DNA of 64,000 bases, taken from assembly GCF_947500065.1 (NCBI RefSeq), contig NZ_CANMQT010000001.1, forward strand, positions 558,001 through 622,000, in the 5' to 3' direction. This DNA is from an uncultured Aquimarina sp. (GTDB lineage Bacteria; Bacteroidota; Bacteroidia; Flavobacteriales; Flavobacteriaceae). The translations under genes and the position numbers were made by a program. Positions 49,348 through 59,520 of this stretch are shown piece by piece (position 1 is the stretch's first letter; each line of letters begins with the position of its first letter). Below the pieces are notes generated by a model. The model was not told where the DNA came from, ran no database searches, and was given only the letters and a program-made list of their open reading frames with translations.

Positions 49348-51858
49348 ATGAAAAACCTACTATTTCTATTAATATTTACAACCATTTCTGGCATTAATCT
49401 ACATAGTCAGATTACCTATAGCGATAATTTTGATGAAGGCATACTTACAGTGGAATCAACATCTGCTTATTCCGTTTCATTATCCAATAACAATTTACTA
49501 ATTGATGCTAACGGCATGGCAGGAGCGTATAGTCCCTTTACCTATACATTGCATAATAATGGCTCTGAAACCTCTGTAGACGTATCAAATCAAATCAAAT
49601 TTTTTATTAAAGTAAAAGGTATTTCTAATCCTGATTTGAGAATTGATATACAAGACGAAGATGGTTTTGTCACTAACCTAAGTCCACTGTCCATTAGAAT
49701 AGACAATGGGTCTACCATTTACGAATTAGATTACTCTTCCAATTTGCAAGACGGAGGTTATGGAGGTTCTGATTGTACACAAGCTACAGCTCCCTGTCCT
49801 GTGGACTCATCTAAAATAGCTTTTGTTCAATTTTTTGTAAACGCCGCCCAAGGAGGATATTCCGGAAGTATTGAAATCGACTGGATTTCCTTTGGAGAAC
49901 CCTTTGAGGCTTTACCACCACCTTCGACCTTTGATATTCGTTATAATCAGGTAGCTTATTTAACAGGTAGAAATAAAACAATAAGTATTGCAGCTCAAAG
50001 TAGTTTTAGTAACCAAGCATACACCATCCTAGATAGTTCTGGCAATATGATACTATCAGGAACTACAGGAGCATCTTCTTTATGGAATGATTCTGGAGAA
50101 CATATTGCAAATATAGATATATCCGAAGTGGACGAAGAAGGAACTTATCGTTTTCAAATCGATCAGGAAGAAATTACTTTTAATGTAAGTACAGATGGGT
50201 ACGCAGAACTTAGAGAAGAAGCTTTTAAATATTACTACTACAATCGTTCTTCTATAGCATTAGAATCTACACACGCAGGTATATACGCAAGACCTGCAGG
50301 AACTCCTGATAATGTTGTCCGGGTACATTCGTCTGCAGCTACATCCCAAAGGCCGACAGGAACAGTCATCTCTGCTCCAAAAGGCTGGTACGACGCAGGA
50401 GATTACAACAAGTATATTGTAAATAGTGGAATTAGCACCTATACCCTATTAGCCTCTTTTGAACACTATAAAACAGAATGGGAAAACTTGCAATATAACA
50501 TTCCTGAACAAGGTGGAGATCTTCCAGATATCTTAGATGAAGTTTTATGGAACTTAGATTGGATGCTAGACATGCAAGATCCAAATGATGGTGGAATTTA
50601 TCATAAATTAACCGCTAAAAATTTCTCCGGAAGGATCATGCCTTCAGCTTATAATTTAGAAAGGTTTGTTGTACAAAAGTCTACCGCAGCAGCTTTAAAT
50701 TTTGCAGCAGTAACCGCAGTAGCATCTAGAATATTCTCTGATTATGAAAATGTAAGACCTGGATTTAGTTTGCAGTTAGAGCAAGCTGCAAAAGATGCGT
50801 ATTCTTGGGCAAAAGCAAATCCTACCATATACTACCAACAACCTTCTGATATAGGAACCGGTGTTTACGGAGATAGTAATATAACTGATGAATTTCAATG
50901 GGCAGCTGTTGAATTATTTATTACAACCAGAGAAAACACTTATCGAGATGATATTAATGTCAATTCCATTGGAGGTGGAACCCCTAGTTGGCCATACAGT
51001 GATCCACTAGCATTAATTTCAATTGCTCAATATACTACCAGTTTGGCAAGTTCTATTAACGTTACTACAGCCAATAACACATTATTAGGTACAGCTGATC
51101 AATTAAAAGACCGAGTTAATTCTTCACCTATGAAAATCACTATGGCTTCTAATGATTATGCTTGGGGAAGTAATGGAGCTGTAGGTAACCAATTGATCTT
51201 GTTGATAAGAGCATATGAACTTACTCAAGATGAATCATACTTAGATGCTGCTTATACGGCTATGGATTATATCTTCGGTAGAAATGGAACTGGGTACTCT
51301 TATGTAACTGGATTTGGAGATAGACAGGTATTTGAACCTCATCACAGAATATCTGATGCAGATGGGATTTCTGCTCCTATTCCAGGGATGATAGTAGGCG
51401 GACCGCAAAATGAAAACAATCCGGATACAGGTGATTGTTCTGGTTCTGGAGTGAGTTTTCCATCGAATCTACCGGCTTCAAAATATGTAGATCATTGGTG
51501 TTCCTATTCTACCAATGAGATTACTATTAATTGGAATGCCCCTTTGGTCTACGCGATGCATGCTCTAAGTTTCTATCAAAAAGAAGCCCTTACCCTATCA
51601 ATTGACACTTTTGAAGAAGTCTCTGAAACATTTAGAGTTTTTCCTAATCCAACAAATCAAATTTTGAATATAAGATCTACAGTTTCTACTTCATCCTCTA
51701 GTATTGAGATGTACTCTATTCAAGGTAAAAAGATCTTTTCTAAAGAGTTGAATAATGAAGACTCCAGTTTAGATATTAGCAATCTTACTTCTGGGCTGTA
51801 TTTGGTGAAAATCACTACTGAAAATCAAAGTTATACCACTAAAATTATTAAACAATAA
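49348..51858 (+). CDS. Secreted glycoside hydrolase family 9 (endoglucanase) with T9SS tail
   Basis: 836 aa. A signal peptide (FLLIFTTISGINLHSQ) precedes a carbohydrate-binding-like beta domain (~25-185). A CelD N-terminal Ig-like domain follows (~195-280, FDIRYNQVAYL). The GH9 catalytic domain (~290-745) carries the Asp pair D349/D352 in GWYDAGDYNKY, the His segment FEPHHRISDADG and the acid Glu724 in STNEITINWNAPL. The last ~75 residues are a type A T9SS sorting domain (FRVFPNPTNQILNI, MYSIQGKKIF, ending KIIKQ). It should cleave beta-1,4-glucans outside the cell. It stands alone, without SusCD genes. Confidence 0.93.
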   Translation: MKNLLFLLIFTTISGINLHSQITYSDNFDEGILTVESTSAYSVSLSNNNLLIDANGMAGAYSPFTYTLHNNGSETSVDVSNQIKFFIKVKGISNPDLRIDIQDEDGFVTNLSPLSIRIDNGSTIYELDYSSNLQDGGYGGSDCTQATAPCPVDSSKIAFVQFFVNAAQGGYSGSIEIDWISFGEPFEALPPPSTFDIRYNQVAYLTGRNKTISIAAQSSFSNQAYTILDSSGNMILSGTTGASSLWNDSGEHIANIDISEVDEEGTYRFQIDQEEITFNVSTDGYAELREEAFKYYYYNRSSIALESTHAGIYARPAGTPDNVVRVHSSAATSQRPTGTVISAPKGWYDAGDYNKYIVNSGISTYTLLASFEHYKTEWENLQYNIPEQGGDLPDILDEVLWNLDWMLDMQDPNDGGIYHKLTAKNFSGRIMPSAYNLERFVVQKSTAAALNFAAVTAVASRIFSDYENVRPGFSLQLEQAAKDAYSWAKANPTIYYQQPSDIGTGVYGDSNITDEFQWAAVELFITTRENTYRDDINVNSIGGGTPSWPYSDPLALISIAQYTTSLASSINVTTANNTLLGTADQLKDRVNSSPMKITMASNDYAWGSNGAVGNQLILLIRAYELTQDESYLDAAYTAMDYIFGRNGTGYSYVTGFGDRQVFEPHHRISDADGISAPIPGMIVGGPQNENNPDTGDCSGSGVSFPSNLPASKYVDHWCSYSTNEITINWNAPLVYAMHALSFYQKEALTLSIDTFEEVSETFRVFPNPTNQILNIRSTVSTSSSSIEMYSIQGKKIFSKELNNEDSSLDISNLTSGLYLVKITTENQSYTTKIIKQ

Positions 51859-51937
51859 AATTCAGTTTGATGTAAGTTTTTAAAATACAAATCAGGAAAT
51901 CAATTATTATTTTAAAAATGATTCTTTAATTCTAAGC

Positions 51938-51973
51938 AAAAGCCTCAAACAGTTTTATTTTTTGAGGCTTTTT
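51938..51973 (+). terminator. Terminator between GH9 and lpxD, likely bidirectional
   Basis: AAAAGCCTCAAA (51,938-51,949) pairs perfectly with TTTGAGGCTTTT (51,961-51,972) and ends in T5. It lies between two convergent genes, 80 nt after the GH9 stop and 10 nt from the lpxD stop, and the A-rich left arm lets it serve both. Confidence 0.85.
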
Positions 51974-51982
51974 ATATATTTT

Positions 51983-52972
51983 CTATTTCGAAAGTCTACG
52001 TAAAGTAACCCATTGCTTGAGCATTTCTCTTGAATCACAGGCTGGATAACCTAAAACTGTTTTCCCTGCAGGAACATCATTCATAACACCAGAACCTGCA
52101 GCTACTGTAGCTCCAGAATGAATCGTGACATGATCTTTTATAGAAGCACTTCCTCCAATAACAACCCCATCACCTAATGTAACAGAACCTGCCAAACCAC
52201 TACTCCCTGCCATGATACAAAAACGTCCTAATACACAATTGTGTCCGATCTGTACTAAATTGTCAATTTTACAACCATCACCTAATATCGTGGAACTAAA
52301 CTTAGCACGATCTATACAAGAATTAGCACCTATTTCAACTCCATTACCAATAATAACATTTCCGATGTGCGGGATTTTCACAAGTCCGCGACCATCTTCA
52401 CTGGGTAAATATCCAAAACCATCCGCACCGATACTGACATTATTATGGAAAATACAATGACTACCAATCTCTGAACGTTCTCGAATTACTGTTCCAGACC
52501 AAATAACGGTATTATTACCTATCACTGAATCATCAAAAACTGTTACATTAGGATAAAGCACAACACCATCTCCCAAAACAACATCTTTGCCTATATAACA
52601 ACCTGCACCAACCTTACTTCCGACTCCCACAATTGCAGATTCATGGATCACAGCTGTTGGATGAACATCAATATCAAAAACTGGATCTTTAAGACGAAAC
52701 ACCTCTAATAATTTAGACATTGCTATATCCGCATTCTTTACCATTACAAAGGCTCGATCAGGACCAGGTTCAATATCTAAGCTATCATTTACAATAGCAA
52801 CACAAGCATTAGATGTGTCCCATAAACGTCCATACTTTATACTCCTGATAAAGGTAATCTGATCATTTTTCGCATTCTTCAATTGATCCAATCCAGTTAC
52901 TCTTTGGCTGGTATTACCTATTAACTTGCCTTGTAGAATAGTATTAATTTCTTCTATTGTAAATGAAATCAT
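51983..52972 (-). CDS. lpxD: UDP-3-O-acylglucosamine N-acyltransferase
   Basis: 329 aa. The N-terminal LpxD domain (~1-95, [20 protein letters not shown]) is followed by a left-handed beta-helix of hexapeptide repeats (~100-300: [35 protein letters not shown]). The catalytic His is in [10 protein letters not shown]. It adds the N-linked acyl chain in lipid A synthesis. The common lpxD-lpxC-fabZ-lpxA cluster is not present, so this is a stand-alone lpxD copy, as some Bacteroidota have alongside the cluster copy. Confidence 0.94.
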   Translation of the reverse strand: MISFTIEEINTILQGKLIGNTSQRVTGLDQLKNAKNDQITFIRSIKYGRLWDTSNACVAIVNDSLDIEPGPDRAFVMVKNADIAMSKLLEVFRLKDPVFDIDVHPTAVIHESAIVGVGSKVGAGCYIGKDVVLGDGVVLYPNVTVFDDSVIGNNTVIWSGTVIRERSEIGSHCIFHNNVSIGADGFGYLPSEDGRGLVKIPHIGNVIIGNGVEIGANSCIDRAKFSSTILGDGCKIDNLVQIGHNCVLGRFCIMAGSSGLAGSVTLGDGVVIGGSASIKDHVTIHSGATVAAGSGVMNDVPAGKTVLGYPACDSREMLKQWVTLRRLSK

Positions 52973-53298
52973 TATTTTTTATTAATTGGTTATTAGATTC
53001 TATGATCTATCATTTTTGAAAAATTCACAAAGTCGTTATAAACAATAATGCTATAAAAAATAATGAAGTAGTAAAAAACAATACAAAAAAGTCAATTTAG
53101 TTAATTTTTTAACAAATCAAGTTTTAAATCCTAAAAAAACTTGATAAATTATTTTATTTCCCAATAAAGACTCCACATCATATTTGAAAAAGAGCAATCA
53201 TATATTAGATAATTTCATTTTTTTTTGGATTCTACAAACAAAAAGACCTCAATTCAAAAGAAATGAGGTCTCAATATATAATTTAGACAAAGCGTATA
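52973..53298. other. 326-nt intergenic region between lpxD and the E2 gene
   Basis: Extremely AT-rich with no credible ORF. It contains the terminator of the E2 gene (53,241-53,271). The remainder should hold the lpxD promoter on the minus strand, but no exact TAnnTTTG box was found there. Confidence 0.5.
53241..53271 (-). terminator. Intrinsic terminator of the 2-oxoglutarate dehydrogenase operon
   Basis: AGACCTCA (53,244-53,251) and TGAGGTCT (53,264-53,271) form an 8-bp stem. The plus-strand A-run before it gives a U-run on the minus strand, 28 nt after the E2 stop codon. Confidence 0.8.
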
Positions 53299-54516
53299 TT
53301 ACATTTCCAAAGCCTTGCTTATATTATTATCCATTAATAATTCTTCTGGGTTTTCTAATGCTTCTTTTACTGCTACTAAAAATCCAACAGATTCCTTACC
53401 ATCGATAATTCTATGATCATAAGATAATGCTATATACATAATAGGAGCTACTACAATTTGTCCATCTCTTACTATTGGTCTTTCTACAATATTATGCATT
53501 CCTAAAATAGCACTCTGAGGAGGATTAATAATTGGTGTAGATAACATACTTCCAAAAACTCCACCATTAGTAATCGTAAAAGTTCCTCCTGTCATTTCAT
53601 CCACAGTAATCTGACCATCACGAGCCCTAATAGCTAATCTTTTCACTTCAGATTCAACTCCTCTAAAGCTTAAGTTTTCAGCATTTCTAATTACAGGAAC
53701 CATTAATCCTTTTGGTCCTGAAACTGCAATACTGATATCCTGAAAATCAAAAGAAAGCATCTCCTTACCATCGATCATTGAATTTACAGAAGGGTACATT
53801 TTTAATGCACGTACACAAGCCAATGTAAAGAATGACATAAATCCAAGACTTACTCCATGCTTACTTTTAAATGCTTCTTTGTATTGTTTTCTTAAGTTAA
53901 AAATAGGTTGCATGTCCACTTCATTAAAAGTGGTTAACATTGCTGTTTCATTTTTCACAGAAACTAATCTTTCTGCTACTTTACGACGCAACATTGATAA
54001 CTTTTTACGAGATTCTCCTCTACTTCCTAAACCAGGTGTTCCCATAGACGGATTAGCCTCAATGGCATCAGCTTTGGTAATACGACCATCTCGTCCAGTT
54101 CCCTTTACCTGAGAAGCATCCACACCTTTTTCTGCCAACACTTTTTTAGCTGCTGGCGAAGCAGTTCCAGTCGCATAGGTTTCTGTCTTAGTGGGTGCCG
54201 AAGGTTCAACAGGAGCAGGCGCTTCTTCTTTCTTTTCTTCAGCTTTAGCAGGTGCTGAATTTCCACCATCTGGTTTGGCAGCATCTGTATCAATAAGACA
54301 CACAACTTCTCCCACAGCTACGGCATCACCCTCTTCTGCTTTTAGTGTTATAATACCACTAGCTTCTGCTGGAAGTTCTAATGTTGCTTTATCACTATCT
54401 ACTTCTGCAATTGCCTGATCTTTTTCTACATAATCACCATCTTCTACAAGCCATTGAGCTATTTCTACTTCTGTAATGGATTCTCCCGGAGAAGGGACTT
54501 TCATTTCTAAAGCCAT
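53299..54516 (-). CDS. odhB: 2-oxoglutarate dehydrogenase E2, dihydrolipoyllysine succinyltransferase
   Basis: 405 aa. The N-terminal lipoyl domain has the lipoylated Lys in [16 protein letters not shown] (~residue 43). An Ala/Pro/Lys-rich linker leads to the E3-binding domain ([32 protein letters not shown]). The catalytic acyltransferase core ends in [17 protein letters not shown]. It moves the succinyl group to CoA in the TCA cycle. It is the second gene of the operon, 62 nt after E1. The E3 gene is elsewhere. Confidence 0.96.
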   Translation of the reverse strand: MALEMKVPSPGESITEVEIAQWLVEDGDYVEKDQAIAEVDSDKATLELPAEASGIITLKAEEGDAVAVGEVVCLIDTDAAKPDGGNSAPAKAEEKKEEAPAPVEPSAPTKTETYATGTASPAAKKVLAEKGVDASQVKGTGRDGRITKADAIEANPSMGTPGLGSRGESRKKLSMLRRKVAERLVSVKNETAMLTTFNEVDMQPIFNLRKQYKEAFKSKHGVSLGFMSFFTLACVRALKMYPSVNSMIDGKEMLSFDFQDISIAVSGPKGLMVPVIRNAENLSFRGVESEVKRLAIRARDGQITVDEMTGGTFTITNGGVFGSMLSTPIINPPQSAILGMHNIVERPIVRDGQIVVAPIMYIALSYDHRIIDGKESVGFLVAVKEALENPEELLMDNNISKALEM

Positions 54517-54578
54517 AATTCTAAGTTTATACTTTATATCGCTTTCGCGAAAATATTTCTATTTATAGTTACTTTATC

Positions 54579-57359
54579 TTACTTTTTTCTTTTTTGATTG
54601 TCTTTTGCTTTATCAAAAACAAAATCAATCACCTCTTGATGTCTTCTTTTAGATCTAGTGGAACTACCAGCAGCTGGCGCTCCATAAGGTCTTCTACTAG
54701 CAAATCTAAAAGAGGTAGCATTATCATAATTCAACAAAATATGACTTAGTGCTCCCATATTACGAGGCTCTTCTTGTGCCCAAACAATATCATCAGTTTT
54801 ATATTTTTTGATCAATGCATTCATTTCTTTTGCCGGAAGTGGAAATAATTGCTCTAATCTTACAAGAGCAACATCTTTTCTATCTAACTTTTCTTTTGCT
54901 TCTAACAAATCATAATAAAACTTACCCGTACAGAATACTAATGTCTTTGTATCTTTTGCTTTTGCCTCTGGATCATCAATCACCGTCTGAAAACTTCCAT
55001 TTGCAAATTCTTCAACCGAAGAGACTACTTTAGGGTGACGTAATAAACTCTTTGGTGTAAAAATTATTAAAGGTTTACGATAATTTGCTTTCATTTGTCT
55101 TCTTAACAAATGAAACATATTAGCTGGTGTGGTTACATCTGCCACGAACATATTATCTTTTGCACATAACTGAAGATAACGCTCCATCCTAGCAGAAGAA
55201 TGTTCTGCTCCCTGTCCTTCATATCCATGAGGCAACAACATTACCAATCCATTTTGGAGTTTCCATTTATCCTCTGCAGAAGAGATATATTGATCTATCA
55301 TAATCTGAGCGCCATTACTAAAATCTCCAAATTGAGCTTCCCAAATCATTAGAGTTTTTGGACTTGCCATAGCATATCCATAATCAAAACCTACTACTCC
55401 ATATTCTGAGAGTAATGAATTATAAATATAGAAATCTCCTTGATCTCCCTTTAGATTATTAAGTAATAATACTTCTTCTTCGCTATCTTCAACTTTTACA
55501 ACCGCGTGTCTATGAGAGAAAGTTCCTCTTTCTACATCTTGCCCACTCATCCGAACATCGTATCCCTCTTTAAGTAAAGATCCATAGGCTAATAATTCGC
55601 CCATAGCCCAATCCAACTGATCCTTCTCGAAAAACATTTTATGTCTTTGATCGATCAATCGTTCAATTTTTCGAAGGAATTTCTTATCAGAAGGTAATTT
55701 AGTAATCACTTCTGCAATTTCGGTAAGATGATCTTTAGAATATGTGGTATCCACAACTGCCATCATTTCATCCTCCTGAACTCGAGTAAACCCGTCCCAT
55801 TCATCTTTCATAAATGGCGTGATCACTGTCTTCTCTTGCTTACGAGAATCCTCTAATTCTTCTTCTAGAGAAGCCTTATATTCTTTTTCAAGTTGTTTTA
55901 CGTAATCTTTATTAATGATTCCTTCCGAAATCAATTTTTCTGCATAGATATCTCTTGGATTATTATGCTTGGCTATCGCTTTATATAATTTTGGTTGGGT
56001 AAAACGAGGTTCATCTCCTTCGTTATGCCCATATTTTCTATATCCTAAAAGGTCAATAAATACATCACGACCAAAATTCATTCTGAAATCTAATGCAAAA
56101 TTTGTTGCGTGCACTACAGCTTCAGCATCATCAGCATTCACATGAAGTACCGGAGATAATGTTACCTTACCAACATCTGTACAATAGGTAGACGAACGCG
56201 CATCTAGATAATTGGTAGTAAATCCTATTTGATTGTTTACTACAATATGAATTGTTCCCCCCGTTTTGTATCCATCCAATTGAGCCATCTGAACAATCTC
56301 ATATACTAATCCTTGTCCTGCAACTGCTGCATCTCCATGAACTACAATTGGTAACACTTGTGAGATATTATCTTTGTAGTATTTATCTTGTTTTGCTCTG
56401 GCAATACCTTCTACTACCGCACCAACGGTTTCTAAATGTGATGGGTTCGGAGCAATATTCATATTAATCGCCTTACCAGAATCAGTCTCACGTTTAGAAG
56501 TCCATCCTAAATGGTATTTTACATCTCCATCAAAAACAGCCTCCTCATAATCTTTACCATCAAACTCACTAAATATATCTTTAGGACTTTTTCCAAAAAT
56601 ATTTGTCAATGTACTAAGACGGCCACGATGTGCCATACCCATTACAAACTCCTTAACTCCCTTATCTGCTGCCTTCTCTACTAAGGCATCCAATGCGGGA
56701 ATTAATGATTCTCCTCCTTCAAGAGAAAAACGTTTTTGTCCAACATATTTAGTATGTAAAAAACTTTCAAAAGAAACTGCTTGATTCAATTTCTTAAGGA
56801 TATGTTTTTTCTGATCCGAAGAGAACTTAGTCCTATTGGTATTAAAATTCACTCGCCCCTGTATCCATTCTCTTTCTTCAGGATTACGTATATACATATA
56901 TTCAATCCCAATAGCATCACAATATATTTGCTCTAAATGAACAATAATATTACTTAATGTATTAGGCCCAACACCAATAATCTCTCCTGCATTAAACACA
57001 GTATTGAGGTCAGCTTGACTTAATCCAAAGTTTTCTAAAGCCAGAGAAGGATGATACTTTCTTCGTTCTCTTACCGGATTTGTTTTAGTGAATAGATGCC
57101 CACGTGTTCTGTATGCATCAATAAGACGCACTACTTGAAATTCTTTTTGAACGTTTTCGGGAACAGTAACAGTACCTTGAGAATCTTTTTCTATATAAAT
57201 TGTTTCACCAGAATCATCCGCACTTTCTAATCCAAAATCAAATCCTTGAAAAAATGCTCTCCAACTAGGTTCTACGCTATCTGGGTTTTGCAAATATTGA
57301 TCATATAAATCTGCAAAAAATGCGGTATTAGCCGCATTCAAAAATGAATATTTATCCAT
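54579..57359 (-). CDS. odhA: 2-oxoglutarate dehydrogenase E1 component
   Basis: 926 aa from ATG 57,359. The frame stays open to an ATG at 57,398, but the later Met gives the usual MDKYSFLNAANTAFFADLY start. The thiamine diphosphate region is visible (HLETVGAVVEGIARAKQD, VHGDAAVAGQGLVYEIVQM, HIVVNNQIGFTT). The transketolase-like pyrimidine domain includes LMIWEAQFGDFSNGAQI and LLPHGYEGQGAEHSSAR. It decarboxylates 2-oxoglutarate in the TCA cycle and passes the succinyl group to E2. A -7-like box overlaps the upstream ATG, supporting the shorter form. Confidence 0.95.
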   Translation of the reverse strand: MDKYSFLNAANTAFFADLYDQYLQNPDSVEPSWRAFFQGFDFGLESADDSGETIYIEKDSQGTVTVPENVQKEFQVVRLIDAYRTRGHLFTKTNPVRERRKYHPSLALENFGLSQADLNTVFNAGEIIGVGPNTLSNIIVHLEQIYCDAIGIEYMYIRNPEEREWIQGRVNFNTNRTKFSSDQKKHILKKLNQAVSFESFLHTKYVGQKRFSLEGGESLIPALDALVEKAADKGVKEFVMGMAHRGRLSTLTNIFGKSPKDIFSEFDGKDYEEAVFDGDVKYHLGWTSKRETDSGKAINMNIAPNPSHLETVGAVVEGIARAKQDKYYKDNISQVLPIVVHGDAAVAGQGLVYEIVQMAQLDGYKTGGTIHIVVNNQIGFTTNYLDARSSTYCTDVGKVTLSPVLHVNADDAEAVVHATNFALDFRMNFGRDVFIDLLGYRKYGHNEGDEPRFTQPKLYKAIAKHNNPRDIYAEKLISEGIINKDYVKQLEKEYKASLEEELEDSRKQEKTVITPFMKDEWDGFTRVQEDEMMAVVDTTYSKDHLTEIAEVITKLPSDKKFLRKIERLIDQRHKMFFEKDQLDWAMGELLAYGSLLKEGYDVRMSGQDVERGTFSHRHAVVKVEDSEEEVLLLNNLKGDQGDFYIYNSLLSEYGVVGFDYGYAMASPKTLMIWEAQFGDFSNGAQIMIDQYISSAEDKWKLQNGLVMLLPHGYEGQGAEHSSARMERYLQLCAKDNMFVADVTTPANMFHLLRRQMKANYRKPLIIFTPKSLLRHPKVVSSVEEFANGSFQTVIDDPEAKAKDTKTLVFCTGKFYYDLLEAKEKLDRKDVALVRLEQLFPLPAKEMNALIKKYKTDDIVWAQEEPRNMGALSHILLNYDNATSFRFASRRPYGAPAAGSSTRSKRRHQEVIDFVFDKAKDNQKRKK

Positions 57360-57397
57360 ATGTAAGTATTCAACTGTCTTTTTATTATAAAACATCA

Positions 57398-57405
57398 CAA
57401 AAATA
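57398..57405 (-). promoter_or_regulatory. Likely -7 element of the odhAB operon
   Basis: CAAAAATA reads TATTTTTG on the minus strand, an exact TAnnTTTG. A transcript from here would begin near 57,391, downstream of the first in-frame ATG. No clear -33 TTTG is at the usual spacing. Confidence 0.45.
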
Positions 57406-57473
57406 CAATAATTACAGTATATTGAGTATCGAATTATATATATTTATTGTAACATTTTTTTAGAAATTTAACA

Positions 57474-57995
57474 ATGAAAGTGTTTCTTATTAAGAAAATC
57501 AGATTCCTGATCTTAGTTTCCATAATTTTACTTTCCTTACAAAAAGGGCATGCTCAAGAGGACAACTTTTGGTCTCACGTTAGAATTGGTGGTAATATAG
57601 GTATTGGGTTTACGGATGATACTTTTAATGGTGTAATAGCACCGGCTGCTATCTATGATTTTAATAATCAGTTCAGTATAGGGTTTGGACTTAATTTTGG
57701 ATATACAGATTCACGAAATTTTACTGCCACAAATTATGGTGCTAGCATTATCACTTTATACAACCCATTTCCTGCATTGCAGCTATCAGCAGAATTTGAG
57801 CAGATGGGTGTTAGTAGCAATTTTGAGATTGCAGGACAAGATATCAAAGATGATTATTGGTATCCTGCTTTATTTATCGGAGCTGGATATAGAATGGGAT
57901 TTGTAAGTGTGGGCCTTAGATATGATGTCTTATATGACGACGACAAAAGTATTTATGCAAGTGCCTATGTGCCTTTTGTAAGAGTGTTTTTTTAA
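57474..57995 (+). CDS. Outer-membrane beta-barrel protein divergent to odhA
   Basis: 173 aa with a signal peptide (FLILVSIILLSLQKGHAQ). The mature part is made of short alternating strands with aromatic ends (VRIGGNIGIGFTDD, FSIGFGLNFGYTDSRNF, LFIGAGYRMGFVSVGLRYDV) and a terminal Phe (VRVFF), typical of a small 8-strand barrel. Similar proteins next to this operon are sometimes labelled alpha-ketoglutarate decarboxylase. Nothing in the sequence supports an enzyme; the label is probably carried over from the neighbour. Confidence 0.8.
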   Translation: MKVFLIKKIRFLILVSIILLSLQKGHAQEDNFWSHVRIGGNIGIGFTDDTFNGVIAPAAIYDFNNQFSIGFGLNFGYTDSRNFTATNYGASIITLYNPFPALQLSAEFEQMGVSSNFEIAGQDIKDDYWYPALFIGAGYRMGFVSVGLRYDVLYDDDKSIYASAYVPFVRVFF

Positions 57996-58136
57996 CAAAA
58001 TTTTTAATCCTACAAAAAAACTGGTCATTTGTCTATAAAAATTTACTTATCGTCTAATATCCAGACAAATAAAACAAAATCTTTATTGTTTTACTTATTT
58101 TTAAATCTCATTTAAGAATTAAGACCCTAAAATACA

Positions 58137-58508
58137 ATGAAAAATCTCACTCTAATGCTATTTGCGATAATAGCGCTATCCTCATGCTCAAGCAATAAAA
58201 AAACTGTAACTACTAATTTTGATCCTTCCAATAATCCTTACTATGTAAAGAAAGAAAAAAAGGCATCGAATGAAGTATCCGATCCTAAGATACAAGGCGA
58301 AATCAATAAGATCATAGAAAAACACCTTGACATATCTATATCATCTATTGCGATATCTCCAATCACCAAAACAAATGCTGGATATCATTGGAAATTTATG
58401 AATGTAAGAAATGGTCGTAGTTTTGTTGGGTTTTCTGATCTTAAATTCAACTCGGTTACCATAAAAAAGAATAACAAGAAAGCAAATACTCAAGTATCGG
58501 ATTTCTAG
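58137..58508 (+). CDS. Small lipoprotein of unknown function
   Basis: 123 aa. The signal peptide ends in a lipobox (LMLFAIIALSSC, Cys at about residue 17). A polar linker rich in Lys and Asn follows, then a ~60-residue segment (EINKIIEKHLDISISSIAIS, NVRNGRSFVGFSDLKFNSV). No domain is recognised. It is a single gene that meets the next gene tail to tail with a 13-nt gap. Predicted location is the periplasmic face of a membrane. Confidence 0.7.
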   Translation: MKNLTLMLFAIIALSSCSSNKKTVTTNFDPSNNPYYVKKEKKASNEVSDPKIQGEINKIIEKHLDISISSIAISPITKTNAGYHWKFMNVRNGRSFVGFSDLKFNSVTIKKNNKKANTQVSDF

Positions 58509-58521
58509 AGCTTGGGATATA

Positions 58522-59148
58522 CTACCACATATGAAAAATACAATTAGGTTTTCTATTGGAGTAACTTTCTAATTTCTTTTCGGCTTTTCTAAGTAATCTA
58601 TATTTATAACGCACATCTTCGACATCCTCCATGCAATTGCTTGTTTCGAATGTAAGTGTATTAAAATAATCTTGATCCCACTTAGCTTGTTTTTCTCCAT
58701 GTTTCCTTTCAAAACAAACATTGTTAAGTTTGTTTTCGAAAAGCATTCTTTGCTCCGTAACCTCAATTACTTTCTCTACACTTGTGGATGATACACCTTG
58801 GCTACTTTCCTTATAAAGGGTATTCATGTATGTCTCTTCAGAAATCGAAGTCTTTATTCTAAGCGTATCTTTTTCAATAAAATAATTTTCCAAAAACGCA
58901 TTATTACCAAAACCTTGTTTATAAATATGAGTCATTAACCTTAACTCCTTGTTCTGATAATAAAATTCAATTCTTCCGGACAGATCTTCAGAACATTTGT
59001 AATACTTCGTTCGATTTTTAATTAGAGTATCCTTATCCACTATTCTTTCTAAGAAAGATTCGTATGAGCTATTAGTTTTATCAAAAATCTCCTGACCAAA
59101 ACTAACATTCAAAACAAATAAAAATAACATAGTACCAAATAACTTCAT
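58522..59148 (-). CDS. Exported hypothetical protein, 208 aa
   Basis: A signal peptide (MKLFGTMLFLFVLNVSFGQ) is followed by a polar alpha/beta sequence with several Cys (CSEDLSGRIEFYYQNKEL, CMEDVEDV). No family is recognised. It lies 15 nt downstream of the 118-aa gene on the same strand and could be the last member of the polyprenyl synthetase operon. Function unknown. Confidence 0.65.
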   Translation of the reverse strand: MKLFGTMLFLFVLNVSFGQEIFDKTNSSYESFLERIVDKDTLIKNRTKYYKCSEDLSGRIEFYYQNKELRLMTHIYKQGFGNNAFLENYFIEKDTLRIKTSISEETYMNTLYKESSQGVSSTSVEKVIEVTEQRMLFENKLNNVCFERKHGEKQAKWDQDYFNTLTFETSNCMEDVEDVRYKYRLLRKAEKKLESYSNRKPNCIFHMW

Positions 59149-59163
59149 ATGCTTAGTGAGGTA

Positions 59164-59520
59164 TTACAATGAATTTCTAAAGTATATTTTTTGCCACTCT
59201 CTTTTTAAAATCAAATATGTTGCATGCTGTGCAATAACAGCACTTTCTTCTGAATCGCATTTTCTTATATCTCTTTCTGAAACATCTACTGCATATAACA
59301 AATTTAAAAACTCGTTAAACGCCGTATTTAATCTTTTCAAAAGCAATCGCTCTATCTCTAAAAAAAGTTCTTTAGGAGCTGCATTAAGGTTTATTTCATA
59401 ATCAATTCCTGCTCGATTTAGATCTTTTTGAAGTTGTTGAATCAATTGGGGATACAAATCAGATCCAGAAATTTCCTGGACTAACTGCTCACTTGATACA
59501 ATATTTTGTTTTTCAGACAC
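59164..59520 (-). CDS. Conserved hypothetical protein overlapping the polyprenyl synthetase gene
   Basis: 118 aa, helical and charged, without signal or membrane segment. Visible segments include SEQLVQEISGSDLYPQLIQQ, QKDLNRAGIDYEINLNAAP and FLEIERLLLKRLNTAFNEFL. Its start overlaps the stop of the polyprenyl synthetase gene by 8 nt, so translation is coupled. No function can be assigned. The coupling suggests a partner or regulator in prenyl metabolism, which remains inference. Confidence 0.7.
   Translation of the reverse strand: MSEKQNIVSSEQLVQEISGSDLYPQLIQQLQKDLNRAGIDYEINLNAAPKELFLEIERLLLKRLNTAFNEFLNLLYAVDVSERDIRKCDSEESAVIAQHATYLILKREWQKIYFRNSL

Noticed and set aside
54105..54418. ORFs on both strands within the E2 gene
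   Set aside because: They are other-frame readings of the Ala/Lys-rich linker and lipoyl domain.
57360..57398. Upstream ATG as the start of odhA
   Set aside because: The extension does not match the family start, and a -7-like box overlaps it, so ATG 57,359 is preferred.
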